From contig NZ_JAHQZU010000008.1 of NCBI RefSeq assembly GCF_019061185.1, positions 62,001 to 126,000 on the forward strand: 64,000 bases of DNA. Reading direction: 5' to 3'. Under the pieces are notes generated by a model. The model was not told where the DNA came from and made no database searches. It saw only the letters and a list, made by a program, of their open reading frames with translations. The position numbers and the translations under genes are program-made. The stretch is from Paracoccus sp. Z118. GTDB lineage: Bacteria; Pseudomonadota; Alphaproteobacteria; Rhodobacterales; Rhodobacteraceae. Shown one piece after another: positions 37,186 through 45,327 of the stretch. Positions within the stretch are counted from its first letter, which is position 1. The number at the start of each line of letters is the position of its first letter.

Positions 37186-37722
37186 GCCCGCAGACCGCAC
37201 AATGCGCCCCCCACGCGCGAAACCGGCCCCCGCGTCAACGACCGCATCCGCGTCCCCGAAATCCGCCTGATCGGCGCCGACGGCGAAAACGTCGGGGTCG
37301 TGACTCCCGCGCGCGGGATGCAACTCGCCGAAGAGGCAGGGCTCGATCTGGTCGAGATTTCCCCGAACGCCAGCCCGCCGGTCTGCAAGATCATGGATCT
37401 CGGCAAGTTCAAGTATGAACAGCAGAAACGCGAGTCCGAGGCGCGCAAGAAGCAGAAGATCATCGAGGTCAAGGAGGTGAAGTTCCGCCCCGGAACCGAC
37501 ACCCACGACTACGATGTAAAGATGAAGAACGTGCTGCGCTTCCTGGAAGACGGCGACAAGGTCAAGGTGACGCTGCGCTTCCGCGGCCGCGAGATGGCGC
37601 ACCAGAACATCGGGGCCGAGCTGCTCAACCGCATAAGGAATGATGTGGGCGAGACCGGCAAGGTCGAATCGATGCCCAAGCTGGAAGGCCGGCAGATGGT
37701 GATGATGATCGCCCCGCGCTGA
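37183..37722 (+). CDS. infC: Translation initiation factor IF-3
   Basis: A 179-residue initiation factor that binds the 30S subunit and enforces correct start-codon and initiator-tRNA choice. Starting at ATA 37183 gives (M)[20 protein letters not shown], the N-terminus expected for this family in Rhodobacteraceae. The IF-3 signature lies at about 60-75 ([16 protein letters not shown]) and the C-terminal domain has [15 protein letters not shown] near 120-135. The in-frame ATG at 37120 would add 21 unrelated residues, and the next usable start inside would lose the conserved N-terminal leader. Rare initiation is the basis of autoregulation in E. coli infC (AUU). It is divergent from the Ala-rich gene. 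Confidence 0.9.
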   Translation: MARRPHNAPPTRETGPRVNDRIRVPEIRLIGADGENVGVVTPARGMQLAEEAGLDLVEISPNASPPVCKIMDLGKFKYEQQKRESEARKKQKIIEVKEVKFRPGTDTHDYDVKMKNVLRFLEDGDKVKVTLRFRGREMAHQNIGAELLNRIRNDVGETGKVESMPKLEGRQMVMMIAPR

Positions 37723-37822
37723 GGCGATCATACTGCCCAAGGGTTCCGGCCCGCTTCCCGTGTCCGGGTGGCGGGCCGTTTCCGTTTCTGGCACTCATGT
37801 CCCACTCATGGACCGGAACCCG

Positions 37823-38290
37823 ATGCAAACCCCTGATGCCCCCACCATCCTTGTCGTCCGCGAGCCGGGCGCCGATCCGGCGCTGCCCTTGCCCGACTAT
37901 GCGACGGCCGGCGCCGCGGGCGCCGACTTCCGCGCCGATCTGGGCGGCGGCACGTTGCGGCTGGCGCGAGGGGGGATCGCGCTGGTTCCGACCGGGCTGC
38001 GGATGCAGATCCCCGAGGGGTGGGAGGTGCAGCTTCGCGCCCGCTCGGGCCTCGCGCTGCGGCATGGGATCGGGCTGGCGAACGGCATCGGCACCATCGA
38101 CGCGGATTATCGCGGCCCCGTGGGGGTGATCCTGATCAATCTCGGGCCCGAGGATTTCACCGTCCATCATGGCGACCGCATCGCGCAGGCGGTGCTGGCC
38201 CCGGTCCACCGGGCGCGTTTCGCGCTGGCCGAGGCGCTGGACGGATCGGCGCGGGGCGAGGGCGGCTTCGGCTCGACCGGGAGGGGCTGA
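37823..38290 (+). CDS. dut: Deoxyuridine 5'-triphosphate nucleotidohydrolase
   Basis: A 155-residue trimeric dUTPase that converts dUTP to dUMP and pyrophosphate, keeping uracil out of DNA and supplying thymidylate synthesis. Motif 1 AAGADFRA is at 31-38, motif 2 RARSGLA at 72-78, motif 3 [12 protein letters not shown] at 87-98 with the catalytic Asp, motif 4 GDRIAQAVL near 120, and the C-terminal motif 5 GEGGFGSTG is complete. ATG 37823 is chosen because CCGGAA is near it; an earlier ATG at 37808 has no ribosome-binding site. Its stop overlaps the start of the MoeB-like gene by one base. Confidence 0.94.
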   Translation: MQTPDAPTILVVREPGADPALPLPDYATAGAAGADFRADLGGGTLRLARGGIALVPTGLRMQIPEGWEVQLRARSGLALRHGIGLANGIGTIDADYRGPVGVILINLGPEDFTVHHGDRIAQAVLAPVHRARFALAEALDGSARGEGGFGSTGRG

Positions 38291-39408
38291 TGGGCGGAAT
38301 TCTCGTCATCGCCGTTCTGGTGCTGGCCGCCCGCGTCGCCGGCTGGCGCGGGGCGCGGCTGGCGGCGGCCCTGGCGCTTGCCTGGGCGGCGGTGATGGCC
38401 GTGGCGCTGCTTGCACCCGCAAGCATGGCCGGCCGCTGGGTCGGCGTCAGCCCACGCGTCTGGGCTGCGCTGGGTGTGCTGGGGGCCATCGCCATCGCCT
38501 ACGCGGCGGTCGTCGGCTGGGCGCGGCGGAACGCGCGCGAGCCGGGCAACCCTGTGCCCGCAACACCCAGCGTTCCGGCCCCGAACGATCCCCCCCCGAA
38601 CGATCCCGCCGCGCCGCTGACCGATGCCGAACTCGACCGCTACGCCCGCCATATCGTGTTGCGCGAGCTGGGCGGGCAGGGACAGCGGGCGCTGAAGGCG
38701 GCGCGGGTGCTGGTCGTCGGGGCGGGGGGACTCGGCTCGCCGCTGCTGCTGTATCTGGCGGCGGCGGGGGTGGGGCGAATCACCGTCGCCGATGACGACA
38801 CGGTGGGCCTGTCGAACCTCCAGCGGCAGGTGATGTTCACCACCGCCGATATCGGCCGCCCCAAGATCGAGGCGGCGGCCGACGCCATCGCCCGGCTGAA
38901 CCCGCATATCGCCGTCACCGCGCTGCCCCGCCGCATCACCGCCGCCGATGCGGAGCTGATCGCGGCGCATGATCTGGTCCTCGACGGCACCGACAGCTTC
39001 GCCGTCCGGGCCGAGGTGAATGCCGTCTGCGTCGCCGCCGCCACCCCGCTGATCGCCGGCTCCATCGCCCAGTGGGAGGGGCAGGTGGCCCTTTACGACC
39101 CCGCCCGCGGCGGCCCCTGCATGGCCTGCATCTTCCCCGAAGCGCCCGCGCCGGGTCTCGCCCCCTCCTGCGCCGAGGCGGGGGTCGTCGGCGCGCTGCC
39201 CGGTGTCGTCGGCGGGATGATGGCGATCGAGGCGATCAAGCTGCTCGCCGGAATCACGCGGCGCGGCACGGGGGCGGGGCTGCGCGGGCAAATGATCCTG
39301 TTCGACGGCCTCTGGGGCGAGACCCGCAGGCTCGACATTCCGGCCCGCGCCGACTGCCCCGTCTGCGGCGGGCGGGGCCTGCACGCAACAGAAGGACAGA
39401 CGCCATGA
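38290..39408 (+). CDS. MoeB/ThiF-family E1-like enzyme with N-terminal membrane domain
   Basis: A 372-residue protein. The first 80 residues hold about three hydrophobic segments (near 3-16, 22-42, 57-77), then a Pro-rich linker leads into a full MoeB/ThiF/HesA domain from about 110. The ATP-binding GAGGLGS lies at 144-150, followed by DDTVGLSNLQRQ, the conserved Arg-contacting motif. Zinc-ligand CxxC pairs are present (CMAC, and CPVC near the end). Such enzymes adenylate the C-terminal Gly of MoaD, ThiS or similar sulfur carriers. The membrane tether is unusual compared with E. coli MoeB. Translation is coupled to dut upstream and, by ATGA, to the M3 peptidase downstream. Confidence 0.85.
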   Translation: MGGILVIAVLVLAARVAGWRGARLAAALALAWAAVMAVALLAPASMAGRWVGVSPRVWAALGVLGAIAIAYAAVVGWARRNAREPGNPVPATPSVPAPNDPPPNDPAAPLTDAELDRYARHIVLRELGGQGQRALKAARVLVVGAGGLGSPLLLYLAAAGVGRITVADDDTVGLSNLQRQVMFTTADIGRPKIEAAADAIARLNPHIAVTALPRRITAADAELIAAHDLVLDGTDSFAVRAEVNAVCVAAATPLIAGSIAQWEGQVALYDPARGGPCMACIFPEAPAPGLAPSCAEAGVVGALPGVVGGMMAIEAIKLLAGITRRGTGAGLRGQMILFDGLWGETRRLDIPARADCPVCGGRGLHATEGQTP

Positions 39409-41435
39409 ACCGCGAGATTTTCGACTGGACCGGCCCGCACGGCCTGCCGCGCTTCGACCTGATCGCTGACGAGGACTTCGCCCCCGCCTTCGACGCCGCG
39501 CTGGCCGAGGCCGAGGCCGCGCATGACGCCATCGCCGCGAACCCCGCCGCGCCCGACTTCGCCAACACCATCGCCGCGCTGGAGACCGCCGACGAGCCGC
39601 TGTCCCGCGTCGCCGCCATCTTCTACAGCCTCGCGGGCCTGCAATCGAACGACCGGCGCGAGGCGCTTCAGCGCGAGCTTGCGCCGCGCCTTGCCGCCCA
39701 TCACGCCCGCATCGCGATGGACCCGCGCCTTTTCGCGCGGGTGCAGGAGGTGGCCGAGCGTGCCGATTCGCTGGCCCCGCAGGACCGCCGCATCACCGAA
39801 CTGGCGCTGCGCGACCTGCGCCGTGCCGGGGCCGCGTTGGACCCCGCCGCCCGCAAGCGCATGGCCGATCTGCGCGGGCGGCTCGCCACGCTGACGACGG
39901 AGTTTTCCCAGCACGTCCTGACGGACGAGCGTGAGTTCGTCCTGCCGGTCCCCGATGACCGCCTCGGCGGGCTGCCCGCCGACCTGCTGGCCGCCATGCG
40001 GGCGGCGGCGCGCGAGCGGGGGATGGAAGGGCAGGTGGTCACGCTCGCCCGCTCGCTGATCGTGCCGTTCCTCGAACATTCGGCCGACCGTGCGCTGCGC
40101 GAGGCGGCGTGGCGCGGCTGGGCCGCGCGGGGCAGCGGGCAGGGGGCGGGCGGTGCCGCGACCGACAACCGCGCCATCGTGGCCGAGATCCTGGCCCTGC
40201 GGCACGAGCGGGCGCAGCTTCTGGGCTATCCCGACTTCGCCGCCTTCAAGCTGGAAACCGAGATGGCGCAGACCGCCGATCAGGTGCAGGCGCTGCTGGA
40301 CGAGGTCTGGGCCGCCGCCCGCCCGCGCGTCCTGCGCGACGAGGCGGAACTGACCGAACGCATGGCGCGGAGCGGCACCAACGGCCCGCTGGAGTCGTGG
40401 GACTGGCGCTTCCATGCCGCCGCCCGCCGCCGCGACCGGCTGGCGGTGGATGATGCCGAGGTGAAGCCATACCTGCCGCTGGACGGCATGATCGCCGCCG
40501 CCTTCGACGTGGCCGGGCGACTGTTCGGGCTGACCTTCACGCCTTTTGACGCGCCGCTGTGGGATGCCCATGTCCGCGCGTGGGATGTGAGGCGCGACGG
40601 CCGCCACATGGCCGTGCTGCTGGGCGACTACTTCGCCCGGCCCGGCAAGCGGTCCGGCGCGTGGTGTTCCGCCCTGCAACCGCAGCACCGGATGGGCGAC
40701 GGGCAGCGGGCCATCGTGCTGAACGCCTGCAACTTCACCCCGCCCGCCGGGGAGGGGGCGCAGGCGCTGCTGTCATGGGACGATGCGCGGACGCTGTTCC
40801 ACGAATTCGGCCATGCGCTGCACCACATGCTGTCGGACGTGGACTGGCCCTCGATCTCGGGCACGTCGGTCGCGCGGGACTTCGTCGAGCTCCCCAGCCA
40901 GCTTTTCGAGCATTGGCTGGAGCAGCCCGAGGTGCTGGACACCCATGCCCGCCATGTAGCCACGGGCGAGCCGCTGCCCGCGGCGCTGCGCGAGCGCATC
41001 CTTGCGGCCGAAAAGGCCGATGCCGGGTTCGCGACGACCGAGTATCTGGAAAGCGCGATGGTGGACATCGCCTTCCACCTCGGCGCGCCGCCCGCCGATC
41101 CGATGGACGCGCAGACTGACCTGCTGGGCGCGATGGGCGCCCCCAAGGCCGTTCCGATGCGCCATGCGACGCCGCATTTCACCCATGTCTTTTCCGGCGA
41201 CGGCTATTCGGCGGGGTATTACAGCTATCTCTGGTCCGAGGTGATGGACGCCGACGCCTTCGCCGCCTTCAGGGAAACCGGCGACGCCTTCGACCGGGAA
41301 ACGGCGCAGCGGCTGGAACGCGCGATCCTGTCGCAGGGCGGCGCCCGGCCCGCAGACGAGCTCTGGACCGAGTTCCGCGGCCGCAAGCCGGGGGTGGAGC
41401 CGCTTCTGTGCGGGCGCGGTCTGCTGGAGGGCTGA
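39405..41435 (+). CDS. M3 family oligopeptidase (PrlC/Dcp-type)
   Basis: A 676-residue zinc metallopeptidase that degrades short peptides. The HExxH zinc motif is HEFGH at 466-470 (HEFGHALHHMLSD), with the third ligand Glu in the downstream DFVELPSQLFEHW helix. The closing SGDGYSAGYYSYLWSEV substrate loop is intact. Length is normal for oligopeptidase A or dipeptidyl carboxypeptidase; the two cannot be separated by eye. No signal peptide, so it is cytoplasmic. It starts in an ATGA overlap with the MoeB-like gene, and AAGGACAG precedes it. Confidence 0.92.
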   Translation: MNREIFDWTGPHGLPRFDLIADEDFAPAFDAALAEAEAAHDAIAANPAAPDFANTIAALETADEPLSRVAAIFYSLAGLQSNDRREALQRELAPRLAAHHARIAMDPRLFARVQEVAERADSLAPQDRRITELALRDLRRAGAALDPAARKRMADLRGRLATLTTEFSQHVLTDEREFVLPVPDDRLGGLPADLLAAMRAAARERGMEGQVVTLARSLIVPFLEHSADRALREAAWRGWAARGSGQGAGGAATDNRAIVAEILALRHERAQLLGYPDFAAFKLETEMAQTADQVQALLDEVWAAARPRVLRDEAELTERMARSGTNGPLESWDWRFHAAARRRDRLAVDDAEVKPYLPLDGMIAAAFDVAGRLFGLTFTPFDAPLWDAHVRAWDVRRDGRHMAVLLGDYFARPGKRSGAWCSALQPQHRMGDGQRAIVLNACNFTPPAGEGAQALLSWDDARTLFHEFGHALHHMLSDVDWPSISGTSVARDFVELPSQLFEHWLEQPEVLDTHARHVATGEPLPAALRERILAAEKADAGFATTEYLESAMVDIAFHLGAPPADPMDAQTDLLGAMGAPKAVPMRHATPHFTHVFSGDGYSAGYYSYLWSEVMDADAFAAFRETGDAFDRETAQRLERAILSQGGARPADELWTEFRGRKPGVEPLLCGRGLLEG

Positions 41436-41438
41436 GCG

Positions 41439-42062
41439 TCAGTCCCGGATCTCGCCCGGATCGACGCCCCACATCACCGATTTGGGCACCCAGCCCTTCT
41501 CGCCGCCGCCCGAGACGCGGCACCAGTCCGGGTTGCACTCGTTCACCCGGACGATGGCGCCCGATTCGGCCCGCGCGACCACGGTCGCGTTGGTGTCGGG
41601 GCGGGCGCGCAGGTCCACCAGATCCGAGGTGATAACCGCCGTGCGCACCCCCGACAGAAGCGAGTAATGCACCCAGCCGCCCGCGCCGTCGCGGTCCTCG
41701 ACCCGGCGCCAGTGGCCGAACTCGGCCACCACCCGCAGCGGCATCCCCGCGTGGCGGAACACCCAGTCGATCCGGTGCGACAGGCTCGGCCCGCGCCGGA
41801 CGTTGCCCTCGCTGCCCTTCAACGAGACGTAGCGGGGCAGGGGCAGGTTGGTGACCGGGCCGCGATTGGGATCGCGCTCCTGCGCCTGGTTGCGGCTGAT
41901 GAGCGAATCCGGCGTGACCTCGCGCGGGTCGATCTGCACCGGGGGCGGGTCCGACGCGCGGGCGGTGCCGTCCGCGCCAAGCCCCTGCGCCGGGGCGGCC
42001 AGCGGCGCCAGCGCGAAACAAAGCGTCACAGCCGCGCCAAGGATGCCCCGTGCGTTATTCAT
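41439..42062 (-). CDS. Secreted SH3-domain protein
   Basis: A 207-residue periplasmic protein. It has a signal peptide (MNNARGILGAAVTLCFALAPLAAPAQ, about 25 residues). Two bacterial SH3-like modules follow: VSLKGSEGNVRRGPSLSHRI with GHWRRVEDRDG, and VDLRARPDTNATVVARAESG with WCRVSGGGEKGWV. Such domains often bind peptidoglycan or partner proteins, but no catalytic domain is present. ATG 42062 is preferred because GAGGGCAC precedes it and the signal peptide begins there. It converges on the M3 peptidase gene with a three-base gap and is divergent from the dehydrogenase gene. Confidence 0.82.
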   Translation of the reverse strand: MNNARGILGAAVTLCFALAPLAAPAQGLGADGTARASDPPPVQIDPREVTPDSLISRNQAQERDPNRGPVTNLPLPRYVSLKGSEGNVRRGPSLSHRIDWVFRHAGMPLRVVAEFGHWRRVEDRDGAGGWVHYSLLSGVRTAVITSDLVDLRARPDTNATVVARAESGAIVRVNECNPDWCRVSGGGEKGWVPKSVMWGVDPGEIRD

Positions 42063-42203
42063 ATCGTGCCCTCGTTGCCGGGGATCGTCCGGCGGTCTGC
42101 GCCTCATGTCGCGGCGGCTCGTCACCCCGCGGCCGGGGCTTGTGTCCTCCCCGTGCAGGTTGCACTTTGCCAAAACCGGCCCAGCTTTGGAAGAGAGGAC
42201 CCC

Positions 42204-43205
42204 ATGGCCCCAAGCTCACCCTTGCGTCAGCGCCCACGGGTCACCGTGACGCGGCGGCTTCCCAACGCGGTGGAAACCCGCATGGCCGAACTGTTCGACG
42301 TCGCCCTGCGCGAGGTGGACGCGCCGATGACGCGCGAGGAACTGGTGCAGGCGATGGAGGACAGCGACGTGCTGGTGCCGACCGTGACCGACCGCATCGA
42401 CGCGAGCCTGCTGGCGAAGGCCGGGCCGCGGTTGAAGCTGATCGCCAATTTCGGGGCGGGGGTGGACCATATCGACATCGAGAGCGCCCGGCAGCGCGGC
42501 ATCCTGGTGTCCAACACGCCGGGCGTGGTGACGGACGATACCGCCGACATGACGATGGCGCTGATCCTCGCCGTGACCCGGCGCATCCCGGAAGGGCTGG
42601 CCGAGATGCAGGCCGGGCGCTGGCAGGGCTGGGCGCCGACGGCCTATCTGGGCCGCCGCATCGCGGGGGCGCGGCTCGGCATCCTCGGGATGGGCCGGAT
42701 CGGGCAGGCGGTCGCGCGCCGGGCGGCGGTGTTCGGGATGCAGGTCCATTATCACAACCGCCGCCGCCTGCGGCCGGAGGTCGAGCAGGCGCTGGGTGCG
42801 ATCTGGTGGGAGAGTCTCGACCAGATGCTTGCCCGCATGGATATCGTCAGCGTGAACGTGCCCCACACCCCCAGCACCTTCCACCTGCTGAACGCACGGC
42901 GGCTGAAGCTGATGAAGCCGTCGGCGGTGATCGTGAACACCTCGCGCGGCGAGGTGATCGACGAGAACGCCCTGACAAGGATGCTGCGGGCGGGAGAGAT
43001 CGCGGGGGCGGGCCTCGACGTCTTCGAGCATGGCCACGACATCAACCCCCGCCTGCGCGACCTGCCGAACGTGGTTCTGCTGCCGCACATGGGCAGCGCC
43101 ACCATGGAGGGCCGCGCCGAGATGGGCGAGAAGGTGCTGCTGAACATCAAGACCTTCGCCGACGGCCACCGCCCGCCGGATCTGGTGGTGCCGGGGATGC
43201 TGTAA
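42204..43205 (+). CDS. D-2-hydroxyacid dehydrogenase (glyoxylate/hydroxypyruvate reductase type)
   Basis: A 333-residue NAD(P)H-dependent dehydrogenase of the D-isomer-specific 2-hydroxyacid family. The nucleotide-binding GMGRIG lies at 162-167. The substrate/catalytic residues are Arg in NTSRGEVID (about 247) and His in LLPHMGSAT (about 300). The sequence AAVFGMQVHYHNRR following GMGRIG suggests a preference that cannot be fixed by eye. Relatives reduce glyoxylate or hydroxypyruvate, or act on D-glycerate. AGAGAGGACCCC precedes ATG 42204. It stands alone, with a structured gap downstream. Confidence 0.9.
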   Translation: MAPSSPLRQRPRVTVTRRLPNAVETRMAELFDVALREVDAPMTREELVQAMEDSDVLVPTVTDRIDASLLAKAGPRLKLIANFGAGVDHIDIESARQRGILVSNTPGVVTDDTADMTMALILAVTRRIPEGLAEMQAGRWQGWAPTAYLGRRIAGARLGILGMGRIGQAVARRAAVFGMQVHYHNRRRLRPEVEQALGAIWWESLDQMLARMDIVSVNVPHTPSTFHLLNARRLKLMKPSAVIVNTSRGEVIDENALTRMLRAGEIAGAGLDVFEHGHDINPRLRDLPNVVLLPHMGSATMEGRAEMGEKVLLNIKTFADGHRPPDLVVPGML

Positions 43206-43293
43206 GGCGCGGCTGCGAACCACCGGTCATTTAAACCGATCGGCGTGGGTCGGCTGTCGCAGGTTGAGAGTGCCAGTCCGGGTGAACGGTCAC

Positions 43294-43338
43294 GCGATCT
43301 CCCCCCGGTCCGCACAAAGCGGACCGGGGGGAGATCGC
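43294..43338. repeat. 20-bp perfect inverted repeat
   Basis: Left arm 43294-43313 and right arm 43319-43338 are exact reverse complements; the loop is ACAAA at 43314-43318. The arms contain a run of six C or G. No U-rich tail follows, so it is not a standard terminator. Further short stems follow directly. It could be a REP-like element, an IS remnant end, or a protein-binding palindrome. Confidence 0.75.
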
Positions 43339-43486
43339 CCGCCCCCAGGCGGGCGCGTTCGCGCCCACCCGTGCAGGCGCGTCCCTCCGGAGTGCTGGCG
43401 TCGAGGACTCGCACGGAAACGGGCTTGTGGCCCCGCTCCATCAGCCGAGAGGTGGAAGCTGCTCCGGTTCTCGCCCGGTAAAAAAC

Positions 43487-43520
43487 CAAAAAGGCCGAAC
43501 CCGAAGGTCCGGCCTTTTTG
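43487..43520. terminator. Bidirectional rho-independent terminator
   Basis: Arms CAAAAAGGCCG (43487-43497) and CGGCCTTTTTG (43510-43520) are perfect complements around a 12-base loop. T runs lie on both strands, so it can end transcription from the tRNA-Gly gene (minus strand) and from the left (plus strand). Confidence 0.8.
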
Positions 43521-43523
43521 TGT

Positions 43524-43598
43524 TGGAGCGGGCGATGAGATTCGAACTCACGACCCTAACCTTGGCAAGGTTATGCTCTACCCCTGAGCTACGCCCGC
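43524..43598 (-). tRNA. tRNA-Gly (anticodon GCC)
   Basis: A 75-nt tRNA read on the minus strand. The acceptor stem GCGGGCG (5' end at 43598) pairs with CGCCCGC; the D arm, an anticodon loop with CTTGCCAAG giving anticodon GCC, and the T arm with GTTCGAATC are all present. Discriminator U and an encoded CCA end the gene at 43524. It is followed at once by the bidirectional terminator. Confidence 0.97.
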
Positions 43599-43732
43599 GC
43601 CCCGTCCCGGCGGTGTTCCCTGCCGGTGACGGGTGATTTAGGGAAAGCCGCGACCGGGTGCAAGCAGAAAAATCATCGCCGCTTGACCCGCCACGCTTAG
43701 CCGCCATTCTGCCCCGGAACCGGAGGGCATGA

Positions 43733-44356
43733 ATGGCGCGCAACGACCGACTGGCGGATTTCGTCCACGCGGCGCTGTCGCGCGGCCTTGCCCCCGACGC
43801 CGTGCGGCAGGCGCTGACCGGCGCGGGCTGGAGCGGGCGCGAGATCGAGGCCGCACTCGGCGCCTGGCTTCCGGGCGAGGGCAATCTGCCGCCGGTGCCG
43901 AGGCCGCGCCCCTATGTCTCGGCGGGCGAGGCGGTGGTCTATGGGCTGCTGTTCCTGATGCTCGGGCTGATCTGCTGGCACGTTGCCGCGCTCGGCTTCG
44001 ACATCATCGATTCGCTGCTGCCCGAGCCGGGCGACCTGCACGACCCGCCCCGCTCCAGCCTGCGCTGGTCCATCGCCTGGCTGATTCCCACCGTGCCGCT
44101 GTTCGTCTGGCTGAACGCCCGGATCGCCCGCGCGACGACGGGCGATCCGGGCCAGCGCCGCTCGCTGGTCCGGCGCTGGTTCGCCGCCGTCACGCTGCTG
44201 CTGGCGGCGCTGGCGCTGCTGTCGGACGGGGTGGCGCTGATCTATGCGCTGCTGAACGGCGATCTCACCGGGCGGTTCGCGGCCAAGGCGGCGTTGGTCG
44301 CGCTGATCGGGGCGCTGGCGCTGGCCTATTACCGGGATGAGCTGGATGCGGGGTGA
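43733..44356 (+). CDS. DUF5671-like membrane protein
   Basis: A 207-residue protein. An N-terminal helical region of about 50 residues (LADFVHAALSRGLAPDAVRQAL, resembling a UBA-like or short tail repeat) precedes about four membrane helices at 65-85, 105-120, 143-165 and 175-195. This arrangement matches the DUF5671 family. Function is unknown. GGAGGGC lies before ATG 43733. The next gene, encoding a small membrane protein, overlaps its end, so the two are probably co-expressed. It is divergent from tRNA-Gly. Confidence 0.75.
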   Translation: MARNDRLADFVHAALSRGLAPDAVRQALTGAGWSGREIEAALGAWLPGEGNLPPVPRPRPYVSAGEAVVYGLLFLMLGLICWHVAALGFDIIDSLLPEPGDLHDPPRSSLRWSIAWLIPTVPLFVWLNARIARATTGDPGQRRSLVRRWFAAVTLLLAALALLSDGVALIYALLNGDLTGRFAAKAALVALIGALALAYYRDELDAG

Positions 44357-44759
44357 TCGCGGGATGCAACGCTGGGCCACCTGGGCGATCGCCGCGCTGG
44401 CGGTGGCCGCGATCGTCGGCGGGCTGATTCTGTCGGGCGGCCCCGGACGCGGCCGGATGGAGCGGCGCGACGCCACCCGCATGGACGACCTGACCCGCCT
44501 TTCCACCCACATCTCCTGCCTCGCGGGCGACAGCGGCCGGATGCCGGCGTCGCTGGAGGAAACCGCCGGCTGCCCCGGCCCGGTTCGCCTGGCCGATCCC
44601 TTCACGGACGCGGCTTACCGGATCGAGCCGCTGGAGGACGGAAAATTCCGCCTCTGCGCCGGCTTCGAACTGCCCGCCGACGACGCCGGGCGCTGGCAAC
44701 GTCGCAGCGGCGATTGCGTCGTCTTCGATCTGCCGCCTGAACGTCGGAGCGCCGACTAG
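44346..44759 (+). CDS. Small membrane-anchored protein, unknown
   Basis: A protein of about 137 residues with one N-terminal membrane helix (WATWAIAALAVAAIVGGLILSGG) and a periplasmic domain containing three to four Cys residues (ISCLAGDSGRMP, ETAGCPGP, RLCAGFELP, GDCVVFDLP) that could form disulfides. Starts at 44337, 44346 and 44364 are all possible; I take the middle one, which overlaps the DUF5671 gene by 11 bases. Its partner upstream is also a membrane protein, so they may act together. The stop overlaps the tadA stop by four bases, tail to tail. Family not recognised. Confidence 0.6.
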   Translation: MRGDRGMQRWATWAIAALAVAAIVGGLILSGGPGRGRMERRDATRMDDLTRLSTHISCLAGDSGRMPASLEETAGCPGPVRLADPFTDAAYRIEPLEDGKFRLCAGFELPADDAGRWQRRSGDCVVFDLPPERRSAD

Positions 44760-45205
44760 CGCCGCGCCCCGAAGAAGCCGCGCAGCAGCGCCTGCGATTC
44801 GGCGCTCGCGATCCCGTCATAGACCTGCGGCCGGTGGTGGCATTGCGGGTGGTCGAACACCCGCGCCCCGTGCGCGACCCCGCCCATGCGCGGATCGGAC
44901 GCGCCGTAATACAGCGTCGAGATCCGCGCGGCGGAGATCGCGGCGGCGCACATGGGGCAGGGCTCCAGCGTGACCCACAGCGTATGGCCGGGCAGCCGCT
45001 CGGACCCGGCGCGCGCGCAGGCTTCGCGGATGGCGAGGATCTCGGCATGGGCGGTGGGGTCCGACAGTTCGCGGGTGCGGTTGCCCGCCGCCGCGACGAC
45101 GCGCCCGGACGGATCGCACAGCACGGCGCCCACCGGCACCTCGCCGCGCAGGGCGGCCTCTCGCGCCTGCAACAGCGCCTGCGGCATGTGGCTGCGGAAG
45201 GTCAT
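44756..45205 (-). CDS. tadA: tRNA(adenine34) deaminase TadA
   Basis: A 149-residue zinc deaminase that converts A34 to inosine in tRNA-Arg(ACG). The zinc site is HAEI (His53, Glu55 as proton shuttle) and PCPMC (Cys83, Cys86). The conserved GAVLCDPSG, NRTRELSDPTAHAEI and YYGASDPRMGGVAHG stretches are intact. The start at 45205 puts MTFRSHMPQAL at the N-terminus, which fits family length; a longer in-frame frame has no ribosome-binding site. It is divergent from rluB, another RNA modification gene. Confidence 0.93.
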   Translation of the reverse strand: MTFRSHMPQALLQAREAALRGEVPVGAVLCDPSGRVVAAAGNRTRELSDPTAHAEILAIREACARAGSERLPGHTLWVTLEPCPMCAAAISAARISTLYYGASDPRMGGVAHGARVFDHPQCHHRPQVYDGIASAESQALLRGFFGARR

Positions 45206-45327
45206 GCTGCGGTCCTGCCCTGACGGCGCGTCCGGTGCAAGAACGCGGCGCAAGAACCGCTTTCGTGCGCGGGGCGTTGAGGATATGAACGCCGCTTGCC
45301 ATCGCAGGGATGCGCCAGGAGATCGCC

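Larger units (their letters stand above)
43206..43523. other. Structured intergenic region, no protein gene seen
   Basis: This 318-base gap holds a 20-bp perfect hairpin (43294-43338), two further GC-rich stems (43337-43354 and 43351-43366, mutually exclusive), and a terminator at 43487-43520. Several open frames cross it but none has a ribosome-binding site or recognised family. The hairpins may be a dispersed repeat or an RNA element. Confidence 0.5.

Noticed and set aside
43245..43481. Protein-coding frames across the structured gap
   Set aside because: They exist on both strands through the palindrome, lack ribosome-binding sites and show no family; the hairpins explain the region better.
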